Assembly: GCA_031275955.1 (NCBI GenBank) | Contig: JAISNZ010000039.1 | Coordinates: 1 to 36,093 of the forward strand | Direction: 5' to 3' | Origin: Desulfovibrio sp. | GTDB lineage: Bacteria > Desulfobacterota > Desulfovibrionia > Desulfovibrionales > Desulfovibrionaceae | Length of the DNA: 36,093 nucleotides | In this document: positions 15,704-23,601 of the stretch, piece by piece | Layout: each line of letters begins with the position of its first letter | Position numbering within the stretch: the stretch's first letter is position 1 | Translations under genes and position numbers: made by a program | The notes under the pieces: generated by a model | The model's input: the letters and a program-made list of their open reading frames with translations, nothing else | What the model was told of the DNA's origin: nothing | Database searches by the model: none

Positions 15704-16402
15704 ATGAACATGAAAGAAAGCTCAGTACCCGGTCATGAGGCTACTCCTTTTAGCTACAAAGAAGACGACCCTGGGTTTAACAAATTTCGCTCGGCGCGTA
15801 TCTGGTCCAACTTTGAGCTGGTACGATTTGCCCATCTTTTTTCGGGCACAGTCTGCAATGTAAGCGCAGCCCGCGATGAAGACAAAGAAGGGCGTTGCTA
15901 CAGGAATTATTTTTCAAACGCATCAAATTATATAACAACAAATCACCGCCAGGACGAGCATACGGACTTTGCGCTTGACCTGGAAGCGGCTCTGCCTGAA
16001 AATATGGCCGGAATATGCGACTGTGTGTTCAACCACACTACGTTGGAGCATGTGTATGAATGCCGCCGGGCTTTTGCCAGCCTCTGCGCGATGTCGCGCG
16101 ATGCGGTGATTGTGGTCGTTCCCTATATTCAACAGATGCACGGCACGCCAGAGCGGTATGCGGATTTTTGGCGGTTCACCCCCTATACGATGCAGCGCAT
16201 GTATGCGGAAAATGGCCTTACGTTGCGCTACTGCTCAGCCAATGGCGCGGAGCGTACATCTATTTACCTTTTTTGTCTTGGTTATCGCAATTCCGCATGG
16301 GACGCCCACATACCTGAGCGCCTGGATATTGCGCTTGATCTGGAGCAACCGTTATATGGCAATGAATATACAAACATAATCGGTGGAAACACCATTCGAT
16401 AA
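15704..16402 (+). CDS. Methyltransferase-like protein with degenerate motif I, between wzm and wzt
   Basis: The 232-residue product resembles class I (type 11) methyltransferases mainly in its second half: FNHTTLEHVYECRRAF fits the usual post-II LEH motif, and VIVVVPYIQQMHGTPERYADFWRFTP fits the motif III strand plus the FWRFTP segment seen in glycan methyltransferases. The glycine-rich SAM-binding motif is replaced by CNVSAARDEDKEG, so catalysis is uncertain. Two ATGs are close together (15704 and 15710); the GGGG at 15700-15703 suits 15710 better by spacing. It follows wzm by five bases and precedes wzt by 28, so it is surely co-expressed with the exporter. It may modify or recognise the chain end. 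Confidence 0.7.
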   Translation: MNMKESSVPGHEATPFSYKEDDPGFNKFRSARIWSNFELVRFAHLFSGTVCNVSAARDEDKEGRCYRNYFSNASNYITTNHRQDEHTDFALDLEAALPENMAGICDCVFNHTTLEHVYECRRAFASLCAMSRDAVIVVVPYIQQMHGTPERYADFWRFTPYTMQRMYAENGLTLRYCSANGAERTSIYLFCLGYRNSAWDAHIPERLDIALDLEQPLYGNEYTNIIGGNTIR

Positions 16403-16430
16403 GTCGATATAACCGAGAGCTGGCTCCACA

Positions 16431-17630
16431 ATGCACGAAGACGATACTCCAATAATTGAAGTCCGGGGCTTATGGAAGCGCTATGGCCTGCCCCCTCTGC
16501 TGCCCTGGAGCAAGCAATCGCAAGACGATAGTGCCTATGCCCTGCGCGATATTTCTTTTTCTGTTCCCAGGGGTGGCTCTCTTGCTATTTTAGGGCGCAA
16601 TGGCGCGGGCAAATCCACCTTGCTCAAACTGCTGGCCGGGGTGACCCCGCCAGATCGCGGCAATATTGCCGTGCGGGGCAGCATCTTCCCCATGATTGAA
16701 CTTTCAGCCGGCATGAGCATGGAGCTTTCCGGTCGGGAGAACGCCAAGATTTTGGGCACCATTATGGGCAAGCTTGGCGGGGAGTTGGAAGACCTGCTCC
16801 CCGGAGTGCTCGGATTCAGCGAATTGGGAGACTGGTTCGAGCGCCCGGTATGGCAATACTCCAGCGGCATGCTGGCCCGCCTTGCCTTTTCCATTGCTGT
16901 CAATGTGGACGCGGATATTCTGATTGTGGACGAGGTGCTTGGCGTAGGAGACATCCAGTTTCAAAAGAAATGCCAGCAAGCCATTCAAAGAATACTGGGG
17001 CGAGGCACTGCGTTAATTTTCGTTTCCCACAGTCCCTATCAGGCTGAACGCTTATGCGAGCAAGCCCTTTACATGGAAACTGGAAGTCTAAAAATGATTG
17101 GCACTACTGCAGTGGTTGCCAAGAAGTATCTTCATGATGCCGTTTTGTCACCAACTCTGGAAATAGGTGACGAAGGACTTATTTCAGAAGAACGCCCCGG
17201 TGCGGGGGATATACGAATAACAGCGATAAAAATTAAAGATAGCAATAATACCACTGTAACATCACTAACTACAGGTGACTCTTACACTATTTGTCTTAAA
17301 TATCATGCCAAAGAGTTCATTGAAAAAATGAATCTTCGGATTGACATAAATGACGCGCAGGGAACGACTATTGGCATCCTTGGTATTGATCCGATGGAGA
17401 CCAAGACCACCATCCTACCAGGAGATGGAGAGTTGCGCTGTTTGATTCAAAAATTTCCTTTTTATGGAACTTTTTTTCTGTCAATCGTTCTGAAAAGTAC
17501 TTATCTACTTGACTCTTTGCAAAATGCCTATACTTTTGTTGTTGAACCTACTGACGAAATCCGCATTAAAAGCGGAGGAAAAGGTATGGCGCTTATCGCA
17601 TGTACATGGGAAGGATTTTATGAATTGTAA
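16431..17630 (+). CDS. wzt: O-antigen ABC exporter ATPase with C-terminal glycan-binding domain (Wzt-like)
   Basis: The 399-residue protein has an ABC ATPase domain (residues 5 to about 225) with Walker A GRNGAGKST (55-63), signature YSSGM (143-147), Walker B ADILIVDEVL with D167 and E168, and switch histidine H200. Residues about 245-399 form a beta-rich extension of the Wzt C-terminal type (TTGDSYTICLKYHAKE, MNLRIDINDAQG). In E. coli O8/O9a that domain binds the modified non-reducing end of the O-chain before export. The ATP domain is GC-balanced, but DNA for the C-terminal domain (from about 17160) is markedly AT-rich, as if this domain and the next two genes came from elsewhere. It overlaps the next gene by 11 bases. 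Confidence 0.92.
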   Translation: MHEDDTPIIEVRGLWKRYGLPPLLPWSKQSQDDSAYALRDISFSVPRGGSLAILGRNGAGKSTLLKLLAGVTPPDRGNIAVRGSIFPMIELSAGMSMELSGRENAKILGTIMGKLGGELEDLLPGVLGFSELGDWFERPVWQYSSGMLARLAFSIAVNVDADILIVDEVLGVGDIQFQKKCQQAIQRILGRGTALIFVSHSPYQAERLCEQALYMETGSLKMIGTTAVVAKKYLHDAVLSPTLEIGDEGLISEERPGAGDIRITAIKIKDSNNTTVTSLTTGDSYTICLKYHAKEFIEKMNLRIDINDAQGTTIGILGIDPMETKTTILPGDGELRCLIQKFPFYGTFFLSIVLKSTYLLDSLQNAYTFVVEPTDEIRIKSGGKGMALIACTWEGFYEL

Positions 17631-18342
17631 AAAAAGTATGAGCGCTATGGGAAAAAGCCAAAAAATGAATTTAGGCGATATTCCTGCGGAAAGAATTCAA
17701 GTTTATTATTACAATGATGATAATGCACAATTTGATTACGAACTGTATAAAAAAATACAAATAGAAGCGAATATTGCTAAAATTGATAAAACATCAATAA
17801 ATGTAGATGATATAAAAATATTATGCGGATGGTTGAATAAAAATATAAATCCGTTGTTGCATGGACTTTGCCATGGGACACGAGCAGGCATAGAGCAGAA
17901 ACTTTTTACCGAGTATACCGGCGCAGAAGTGCTCGGTACAGATATTTCGCCGACTGCCAGTCAATTTCCTAATACTATTCAACACGACTTCCACGATGTC
18001 AAAGATGAGTGGGTTAATTTTTTTGATTTTATTTTTAGCAATTCCTATGACCATTCTTACAATCTGGAATATTGCATAAATCAATGGATCCGTTGTTTAA
18101 GGGTTGGCGGTGTTTGTATTCTTGAGCATGCCGATGGGCACAGAAATGCAAAAAAAACGGATCCTCTTGGAATTTTATACGAAGACTTGTGTCACTTATT
18201 GAAAACGTGGGGGCAAGATTTTTTTTCTATCAAAAAAATTTTGAACATTCCGCTACCGCCAACGGAAAACCTTACCACGTCTTTTCGGTTCGATAATTTT
18301 AGATATATTATCATTGAAAAAATGAAACCGATGCCATTTTAG
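17620..18342 (+). CDS. Class I SAM methyltransferase-like protein
   Basis: This 240-residue protein has a modified motif I, HGLCHGTRAG (81-90), and an acidic end of strand two in LGTDISP (D108). FDFIFSNSYDHSYN and IRCLRVGGVCILEHADGH correspond to the motif II and III strands. The N-terminal 75 residues are lysine/asparagine rich with no known domain. The ATG at 17620 follows AAGGA by four bases and lies inside the 3' end of wzt. An alternative upstream start at 17509 would lie deep in wzt and read it out of frame. Base composition is strongly AT-rich compared with the rest of the window, with a T8 run at 18219-18226. A likely role is methylating a sugar of the exported glycan. Confidence 0.75.
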   Translation: MNCKKSMSAMGKSQKMNLGDIPAERIQVYYYNDDNAQFDYELYKKIQIEANIAKIDKTSINVDDIKILCGWLNKNINPLLHGLCHGTRAGIEQKLFTEYTGAEVLGTDISPTASQFPNTIQHDFHDVKDEWVNFFDFIFSNSYDHSYNLEYCINQWIRCLRVGGVCILEHADGHRNAKKTDPLGILYEDLCHLLKTWGQDFFSIKKILNIPLPPTENLTTSFRFDNFRYIIIEKMKPMPF

Positions 18343-18351
18343 GAAATATAA

Positions 18352-19005
18352 ATGTTCAAAAAAGTATATACGAAAGTTGGTAAAGGATATTCTCGCGATA
18401 AGTTAAAATATTTTGCAACGGACGAGTTTACATTAGACCTCGCTTGTGGGAATAGTCCGCTAAAAGATTATATGCCCAACCGGATTGGATGTGATATTAT
18501 CGATGGGCATGGCGTTGATATTATTGCCGATGCACATGATCTTCCCTTTGAGGAAGGTCATTTTGAAAGGGTATTCTGCCTGGAAGCCATCGAGCATTTC
18601 CATACTCCGAAAAAAGTGATTGCCGAAATAGCGAGAGTGCTCAGGCCAACTGGAAAATTGATTATGACGGTTCCTTTATGCTACCCCGTGCATGAAGCCC
18701 CCAACGATTTCCAAAGGTACACGGAATACGGACTACGGGTTCTTTTGGAAGAACATTTTACTATTGATGAGATAACTCCAATTTTTTCAGAAATGCAAAC
18801 TATTTCTATTTTGTTGCAACGCATTGGCTTTCAGAAAGATATGAGTCGGCTCACGCGCTGGATTATCTGTGCGGTTTCTCATCTTCTCTTTGCATGGGAT
18901 TCCGGCCGATTCAAGCTGAAGGGGCGCCCCTATCAGGATATTGGCAAAACCCGGCCAGGGGTCTTTATGACCTCAAGCTATTTAATGATTGCTGAGCGCA
19001 AATAA
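18352..19005 (+). CDS. Class I SAM methyltransferase (type 11)
   Basis: This 217-residue protein has LDLACGNSPL (28-37) as motif I, GCDIIDG at the second strand, and EAIEHF (78-83) followed by IARVLRPTGKLIMTVP, the common ending of type 11 methyltransferases. HEAPNDFQRYTEYGLRVLLE is typical of glycan or quinone methyltransferase-like proteins in polysaccharide loci. It starts nine bases after the previous stop with an AGGAAA site (18341-18346). The first two thirds share the AT-rich composition of the preceding gene, while the last third returns to the local average. It may methylate the polysaccharide or its precursor. Confidence 0.83.
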   Translation: MFKKVYTKVGKGYSRDKLKYFATDEFTLDLACGNSPLKDYMPNRIGCDIIDGHGVDIIADAHDLPFEEGHFERVFCLEAIEHFHTPKKVIAEIARVLRPTGKLIMTVPLCYPVHEAPNDFQRYTEYGLRVLLEEHFTIDEITPIFSEMQTISILLQRIGFQKDMSRLTRWIICAVSHLLFAWDSGRFKLKGRPYQDIGKTRPGVFMTSSYLMIAERK

Positions 19006-19011
19006 CGTGTT

Positions 19012-20130
19012 ATGCGAATTTTAGTAGCGGCTGGTTTCGCCGCCGGCAGCACCTTTGCCAGCACCATCAACACGGTCAAAATGGCCGAGGGCTTCGCCAT
19101 GCTGGGGCATGACGTGACCTTGGCCTGCCGGGCGCCTTTTGCGGGAGTTCTGGACCAGGAGGAGCTGAAGTACCAATACGCACTGCATAATCACATACGC
19201 TGGACGCAACTAACTCCCACGCGCAAGGGGCAAATGCTTGATCCTCACTGGGACTTTGCCCGGCAACTGTTCCCGTATCTTTTGTTTTCGCGCCCGGATT
19301 TTGTTTTTTCCCGCAACTATATCCTTCCGTGGCTCAGCAGTGTTATGGGCATTCCCACAGCGGCGGAGTCGCACGCTCACCCCGGCACAAGCACCAGGCC
19401 GTTCAATACGTTTGTGAAAGGAACTTCCCGCCGCCGCTTTAAAGCCCTGGTCACCATCGCTCGTATCCTGGCTGATAACTTCAAGAGCATTGGGGTGCCG
19501 GAGAACAAAATTGTCGTCCTGCCCGATGCGGTCGATCTGCACAACTTTCTTCCGCCGGATGTGTTGCCCGTATCGCCCTATGGCATTGGCCCAAATGTGG
19601 TCTATAGCGGGCACCTGTACGACTACAAGGGCATTCCGGACATACTCGGAGCGGCGAAACTTTTGCCGGACGTAATCTTTCACTTAGTGGGGGGACTGGC
19701 AGAGGATATCCAGCGCGCAAAAACATCCATAGAAACATTGCGGCAGAACAATATCGTCCTGCATGGGCACAAACCACGCACAGAGCTTCCGCCTTACCTC
19801 TGGCATGCCGATGTCCTGCTGCTGCCGCCCTCCGGCAAACATCCCAGCGCGCAATGGACAAGCCCGGTCAAACTGGGGGAATACCTTGCCTCCGGCAGGC
19901 CTTTACTCTCGACGGATATTCCAGCGCTGAAGGCTTGGCTTACGGACAAACAGACAAAATTTGTCGCTCCGGATGACCCGGCCTCTTTGGCCGCGGGAAT
20001 TCAATGGCTCCTTGAACATACAAAAGAGGCCGCCGCTATGGCTTCGAGTGGACAAGAGCTGGCTTCCACCCTTGGCTACTCGCAGAGAGCGAGCGCTATC
20101 TTGGATTTTTGCGGAATGCGTTTCTCATGA
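19012..20130 (+). CDS. GT4 family glycosyltransferase
   Basis: This 372-residue GT-B enzyme has an N-terminal acceptor domain (MRILVAAGFAAGSTFAS, MAEGFAMLGHDVTLACRAP) and a C-terminal donor domain (VVYSGHLYDYKGIPDILGAA, FHLVGGLAEDIQ, ENNIVLHGHKP-like segment). The donor motif is SPVKLGEYLASGRPLLSTDIPAL, which retains the second glutamate of E-x7-E, while the position of the first is less clear. It starts six bases after the previous stop without a strong ribosome site. It is the last gene of the glycan locus. Composition is back to that of the first 12 kb. Confidence 0.88.
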   Translation: MRILVAAGFAAGSTFASTINTVKMAEGFAMLGHDVTLACRAPFAGVLDQEELKYQYALHNHIRWTQLTPTRKGQMLDPHWDFARQLFPYLLFSRPDFVFSRNYILPWLSSVMGIPTAAESHAHPGTSTRPFNTFVKGTSRRRFKALVTIARILADNFKSIGVPENKIVVLPDAVDLHNFLPPDVLPVSPYGIGPNVVYSGHLYDYKGIPDILGAAKLLPDVIFHLVGGLAEDIQRAKTSIETLRQNNIVLHGHKPRTELPPYLWHADVLLLPPSGKHPSAQWTSPVKLGEYLASGRPLLSTDIPALKAWLTDKQTKFVAPDDPASLAAGIQWLLEHTKEAAAMASSGQELASTLGYSQRASAILDFCGMRFS

Positions 20131-20142
20131 TCGGTTTCAGGT

Positions 20143-20148
20143 TATAAT
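20143..20148 (+). promoter_or_regulatory. Possible -10 box in the gap after the glycan locus
   Basis: A perfect TATAAT is present, with only a poor -35 match (TTTCTC at 20121-20126, 16 bases upstream). It lies just before a 14-codon open frame (20168-20212) that runs into the repeat fragment. It may be the relic promoter of a lost gene. Confidence 0.25.
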
Positions 20149-20167
20149 ATTTTCCGCAGGGTAACTC

Positions 20168-20212
20168 ATGGAAGATAAACAGCTTTTTTCATTCGGGGCG
20201 GAGCCCCTATAA
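20168..20212 (+). pseudogene. 14-codon open frame truncated by repeat fragment
   Basis: An ATG preceded by a GCAGGG site opens a frame reading MEDKQLFSFGAEPL and then a stop. The last six codons come from the repeat fragment at 20195-20228. It could be the 5' end of a gene cut by the element, or chance. It overlaps the 3' end of the minus-strand peptidase gene by six bases. Confidence 0.2.
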
Positions 20213-20228
20213 AGCGGCGTTTCCCTGG
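20195..20228 (+). repeat. Terminal fragment of the hairpin-rich element (copy C)
   Basis: The 34 bases contain GGGGCGGAGCCCC then TATAAAGCGGCGTTTCCCTG. They match the end of element A (GGGCGGAGCCCCGATAAATC, then AGCGCTTCCCT) with a few changes. Only the terminal part is present. It supplies the last codons and the stop of the minus-strand M20 peptidase. Confidence 0.7.
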
Positions 20229-21358
20229 AGCCGGTACCAGGCGCGGATCAGGCGTTCATAGATGTTTTGGGCCTGGCGCAGGTGGTCCAGGGGGCAGGAT
20301 TCATTGGTGGTATGGGCGGCGGCCGGTTCTCCGGGGCCGAGGATCAGCAGGGGCAGATCGGGCAGGGCGGCGCGCACCGCGGCGGCGTCGGTGAAGTAGG
20401 CGATGCCGGCCACCGCCGGTTCCCGGCCCGCGGGGTCCGCCAGCAGGCGGCGGGTGGCGGCGCACCAGGGCAGGCTGGGGTCGGTCCAGACAGGCGGCAC
20501 GTCCAGGACGGTTGTCAGTTGGACATCCTCCCCGGCCAGGGCGGCGATTTCCCGGCGCAGGGCGGTGTGGTTCTGTCCGGGAACGGTGCGCATATCCAGG
20601 GTGAGCGCGGCCGTGTCGGGGATGGAATTGATGTTCAGTCCCGCGCGCATGGTGGTGAGCGCGGCGCTGCTTTTGCCCAGGACGGGGTGGACGGCTTCCG
20701 GGCGCGGGGCCAGCAGGCGGCAGGCTCCTGGCAGCAGTTTGTCCAGGGCGTTGACGCCTTTTTCCGGCATGGACCCGTGCGCGGCGCGGCCTTTGCTTTC
20801 CAGCTTCAGCCACAGCGCCCCCTTGTGGCCCGCCAGGGGCTGGTTGCCCGTGGGCTCGGCGATGATGCCGGCGCCTGGCCGGCCGAAGTGCCCGGCCGCG
20901 CGCGCGGCGTAAAAGGAGCCCCTGCAGCCCTGCTCTTCGCCGCCGTACAGGTGCAGCACCAGATCCCGCCCTGTCAGGCTGGGGGCCAGACGCAGGGCCG
21001 CGCAGAGGATGGCGGCGACGCCGCCTTTCATGTCGCAGCTGCCGCGGCCGTGGAGCCTGCCGTCCGCCACCAGACCGCTCAGGGGGTCCTTGTCCCAGGG
21101 GGCGTTGCCGAAAGGAACGGTGTCCACATGCCCGCCGAAGAAGAGCGCCTCGCCCGGGGCATCCGGGCTGAGGCGGGCATAGAGGTTGGCTCTGTGCGGG
21201 AAGGGGGGATCATAGCCTTCCAGAACGCAGGTGAAGCCCGCATCCCGCAGCAAATCCGCCATTTCTTCCAGCAGGGGGAGTTCCCCCCTTCCCTCCACGG
21301 TATCGCGGCGCACGAGGCGCTGTGCCAGATCAACAACGTCGGGGACCGCGCGGGACAT
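20207..21358 (-). CDS. M20 family metallopeptidase / deacylase (ArgE/DapE-like)
   Basis: This 383-residue protein is a two-zinc hydrolase. Metal ligands and catalytic residues are visible: GGHVDTVP (H77, D79), GRGSCDMKGG (D109), YGGEEQG (E141 catalytic, E142), IIAEPTG (E168) and AAAHTTNESC (H349). The lid domain follows after about residue 180 (GRAAHGSMPEKGVNALDKLL). Such enzymes cleave N-acyl amino acids or small peptides in the cytoplasm; the substrate is unknown. The start at 21358 has an excellent AGGAGG site five bases upstream. The frame continues to 21745 but the extra residues look non-coding. The last nine residues and the stop come from repeat copy C, so the original C-terminus may be altered. 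It is divergent from the nitroreductase gene. Confidence 0.9.
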   Translation of the reverse strand: MSRAVPDVVDLAQRLVRRDTVEGRGELPLLEEMADLLRDAGFTCVLEGYDPPFPHRANLYARLSPDAPGEALFFGGHVDTVPFGNAPWDKDPLSGLVADGRLHGRGSCDMKGGVAAILCAALRLAPSLTGRDLVLHLYGGEEQGCRGSFYAARAAGHFGRPGAGIIAEPTGNQPLAGHKGALWLKLESKGRAAHGSMPEKGVNALDKLLPGACRLLAPRPEAVHPVLGKSSAALTTMRAGLNINSIPDTAALTLDMRTVPGQNHTALRREIAALAGEDVQLTTVLDVPPVWTDPSLPWCAATRRLLADPAGREPAVAGIAYFTDAAAVRAALPDLPLLILGPGEPAAAHTTNESCPLDHLRQAQNIYERLIRAWYRLQGNAAL

Positions 21359-21786
21359 GGGGAACCTCCTGAAAAAAGAGTTTCCGGGCGGCAATGGTTT
21401 CCATGGCGGCGGACGCGGCCCCGGCGCCCGGAAGACGGAAAGCCCGTGTTCCGGGCCCGAGGGCTGCGGCGCGGTTCTGGACTTTTGCCTCGTTTGGCAT
21501 ACAGTGGTTTCGGACCTGTTTCCGGCCGGAGGGCATGGCCGCCCCCTCCCGGCAGGCATCAGGCCGGAATCCGCAACGGGGGAAGGCTTTCCGCAACGGA
21601 GGGGGGGGTCGAGGGACGAAGCTCCCTCAGGAAAGACAGCGGGCGGTTCCTCCGATTGCTCCAGAATACCGTAAAGGGAGGCCCGGCCGGGAGTCAAGCG
21701 ACAATCTAAAGCCTGAAACGCGATGGAGGAACGGGCCTGAACCATTTCCGGCGCTGTCCGCCGGGGATAAAAAAAGGAGAGACGCC
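21359..21786. other. Divergent intergenic region between M20 peptidase and nitroreductase
   Basis: These 428 bases are very GC-rich. I see a direct repeat CCGCAACGG (about 21579 and 21592), a G8 run (21601-21608) and GC-rich potential stems, but no clear promoter, riboswitch or small gene. Both neighbouring promoters should lie here. Confidence 0.5.
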
Positions 21787-22359
21787 ATGCGGCAAGCTGT
21801 TTTGAACAATATTCTGACCCGGCGCAGTATCCGGAAATTTCAGTCCGCGCCGATCCCCAGGGAGAGCCTGGAAAAAATCGTGGAGGCCGGGCTGTACGCC
21901 CCCAGCGCCAGAAACAGCCAGCCCTGGCATCTGACCGTGGTTAGCGGTCAGGACCGTCTGGCGCGGATCACCGCCGAACTGAAGGCGGCGGTTTCCCGTA
22001 TGCCGGACAATCCCTACAAGGAGGTTGTCGGCTCCGCCGCTTACAGCGTCAATTACGGCGCCGCGCCGGTCTTCATTATCGTCTCCGCCGCCCCTGACTC
22101 CTCCCCGGTGGTTGTCGCCGACTGCTCACTGGCCCTCGGCACCATGTTCCTTGCCGCTCACGCCCTGGGGATCGGGTCCTGCTGGATCAACCAACTGGGC
22201 ATAGCCTGCGACGAACCGGGTTTTCGCGCCTTCCTCACCCAACTGGGCGTTCCCGCGCAAAACCGGATTTATGGCTGCGGCGCCTTCGGCTTTGCCGAGG
22301 GAGACGCCCCCCCGGCCCCGGCCCGTAAAGAGGGAAGGGTGACCTATGTCCCGGAGTAA
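21787..22359 (+). CDS. Nitroreductase family protein (FMN-dependent)
   Basis: This 190-residue protein starts with ILTRRSIRKFQSAPIPRESLEKIVEAG, the phosphate-binding TRRSIRKF motif of nitroreductases, followed by APSARNSQPWHLTVV, the FMN-binding loop. The LGIGSCWINQL segment is the second FMN region. Such proteins form FMN homodimers that use NAD(P)H to reduce nitro groups, quinones or flavins; the true substrate here is unknown. The ATG at 21787 has an AAAAAGGAGAG site. The frame is open upstream to 21394 but runs through the divergent spacer. Repeat copy R1 follows 17 bases after its stop. Confidence 0.9.
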   Translation: MRQAVLNNILTRRSIRKFQSAPIPRESLEKIVEAGLYAPSARNSQPWHLTVVSGQDRLARITAELKAAVSRMPDNPYKEVVGSAAYSVNYGAAPVFIIVSAAPDSSPVVVADCSLALGTMFLAAHALGIGSCWINQLGIACDEPGFRAFLTQLGVPAQNRIYGCGAFGFAEGDAPPAPARKEGRVTYVPE

Positions 22360-22376
22360 TGCCGGTTCCCCGGCTT

Positions 22377-22473
22377 GAATGACCATTGAAAACGTGTCAT
22401 TCGCTCTGCAAGGATTTGCAAGCAAATCCTTGCCGCGGAACAAGGCTGGCTTTGCCCGCCGCAAAACGACGGG
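22377..22473 (+). repeat. Three-hairpin intergenic repeat, copy R1
   Basis: It is built of GAATGAC (22377-22383) pairing with GTCATTC (22396-22402), a perfect palindrome CAAGGATTTGC-AA-GCAAATCCTTG (22409-22432), then a GC stem around GGCTTTGCCCGCC. The same order recurs at 23602, 28821 and, for the last two parts, 30162. It ends 53 bases before the lysR ATG, so the regulator's promoter may overlap or be affected by it. Confidence 0.8.
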
Positions 22474-22525
22474 CTGATCATTTTCGGCGGCGGCGAACTG
22501 CACTGCTACACAGCCTGAGGCGCGT

Positions 22526-23452
22526 ATGAATATCCAACACCTGAAGTACGCCTGCGAGGTGGCGCGCAGCGGCTCCATCAACAAGGCGGCCCGGAATCTC
22601 TTTGTCACCCAGCCCCATCTGAGCTTCTGCCTGAAAGAACTGGAACATGACATTGGCCTGACCATATTTGAGCGTTCGCCCAAAGGCATCCATGTGACGG
22701 AAGACGGCATGGAATTTCTGGAAAATGCTGGCCTGCTCCTGCAGCGATTTGACGATTTTTCGCAAAAATACAGCCGGAGCAATACCAGAAAACATTCCAT
22801 GCATATCATGAGTGTGCGTACTGTAATCTCCATGCTGGCCTATCTTGAATTTTATAAACAATATTATGTGAATCTTGATCATTACAGGTTGCGCTTCATT
22901 GAAACGAACTTTTTTTCCCTTGTTGACGCTTGCGGCAGAAATGAGGCCCAGATAGGCATTCTTCTCTATTTCACCGGCCAGAAGGACTATGTGGAAAATT
23001 ACATCCGGACGCGCAATCTTGAGCTCTGCGAAGCAGGATGCCTGCCCGCGCACATTACCCTGTCCAAAAACAACTGTCTTCTGAGATCTGGAAAATTCGC
23101 CTGGGACAGAATCCGGGAACTGCCCTGCGCGACCTATAGCGACTACATGGGGTCCATTCTCAATATTACCAATGAATGCAAGCTCATCAACCTGATCTCT
23201 CCTCAAAAGCTTGTCTATGTCCATGATCGCCATGCCCTGCTCAACACCCTGTCCCAGACCGATGCCTATGCCATCAGCACCCGCTTCTCTTCCGAGGACT
23301 GCGCCCTTTACGGACTGGTTTCTCTTCCCATCCGCAAGTGCGCTTCCGTCCACTTCGGCTATGTAAAGATGCAGCAAATCCGTTTTCCCGAAGGTGGGAT
23401 GGAGACCTGTTTCATCCAGTCCCTTGAGCGGACCATCCGGAAATTTTATTGA
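22526..23452 (+). CDS. LysR family transcriptional regulator
   Basis: The 308-residue protein begins with the LysR winged helix-turn-helix (MNIQHLKYACEVARSGSINK, then AARNLFVTQPHLSFCLKELE, FERSPKGIHVTEDG), residues 1 to about 70. Residues about 90-295 form the inducer-binding domain, which is cysteine-richer than usual. It shares its direction with the catabolic genes 540 bases downstream rather than lying divergent, so control of that operon is inference from proximity. The ATG begins the usual MNIQ start; the upstream bases come from repeat R1 and its flank, with no strong ribosome site. The effector is unknown. Confidence 0.93.
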   Translation: MNIQHLKYACEVARSGSINKAARNLFVTQPHLSFCLKELEHDIGLTIFERSPKGIHVTEDGMEFLENAGLLLQRFDDFSQKYSRSNTRKHSMHIMSVRTVISMLAYLEFYKQYYVNLDHYRLRFIETNFFSLVDACGRNEAQIGILLYFTGQKDYVENYIRTRNLELCEAGCLPAHITLSKNNCLLRSGKFAWDRIRELPCATYSDYMGSILNITNECKLINLISPQKLVYVHDRHALLNTLSQTDAYAISTRFSSEDCALYGLVSLPIRKCASVHFGYVKMQQIRFPEGGMETCFIQSLERTIRKFY

Positions 23453-23453
23453 T

Positions 23454-23511
23454 AACCGTATTGAAAAGTAAACTTTTCTCTGCGGAGGATCGTCAACTGA
23501 AAAATACGGTT
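23454..23511 (+). other. Inverted repeat with inner palindrome after lysR
   Basis: AACCGTATT (23454-23462) pairs with AATACGGTT (23503-23511), which is followed by two more T. Between them lies a 16-base palindrome GAAAAGTAAACTTTTC (23463-23478). It starts one base after the lysR stop. It could be a weak terminator or an operator. Confidence 0.45.
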
Positions 23512-23556
23512 TTCGGCTGATTCACGCCGCAACGCGGTGATAACAACTTGACTGCT

Positions 23557-23590
23557 GCTTTACAGATTTCCATGCGGAAAGCTGTAAAGC
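23557..23590 (+). terminator. Strong stem-loop downstream of lysR, terminator-like
   Basis: GCTTTACAG pairs with CTGTAAAGC (9 bp), then one mismatch, then TTTCC with GGAAA (5 bp) around an ATGC loop. It is followed by TCTTTGCATTT, a broken T tract. It may end the lysR transcript or attenuate reading into the downstream operon. Confidence 0.5.
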
Positions 23591-23601
23591 TCTTTGCATT
23601 T

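Noticed and set aside
20267..21709. A 480-codon plus-strand frame opposite the M20 peptidase
   Set aside because: The minus strand encodes all M20 metal ligands and has an AGGAGG site. The opposite product is Gly/Ala/Gln rich with no recognisable fold.
21359..21786. A structured riboswitch in the M20/nitroreductase spacer
   Set aside because: GC-rich stems can be drawn anywhere in this sequence, and no conserved riboswitch core was recognised.
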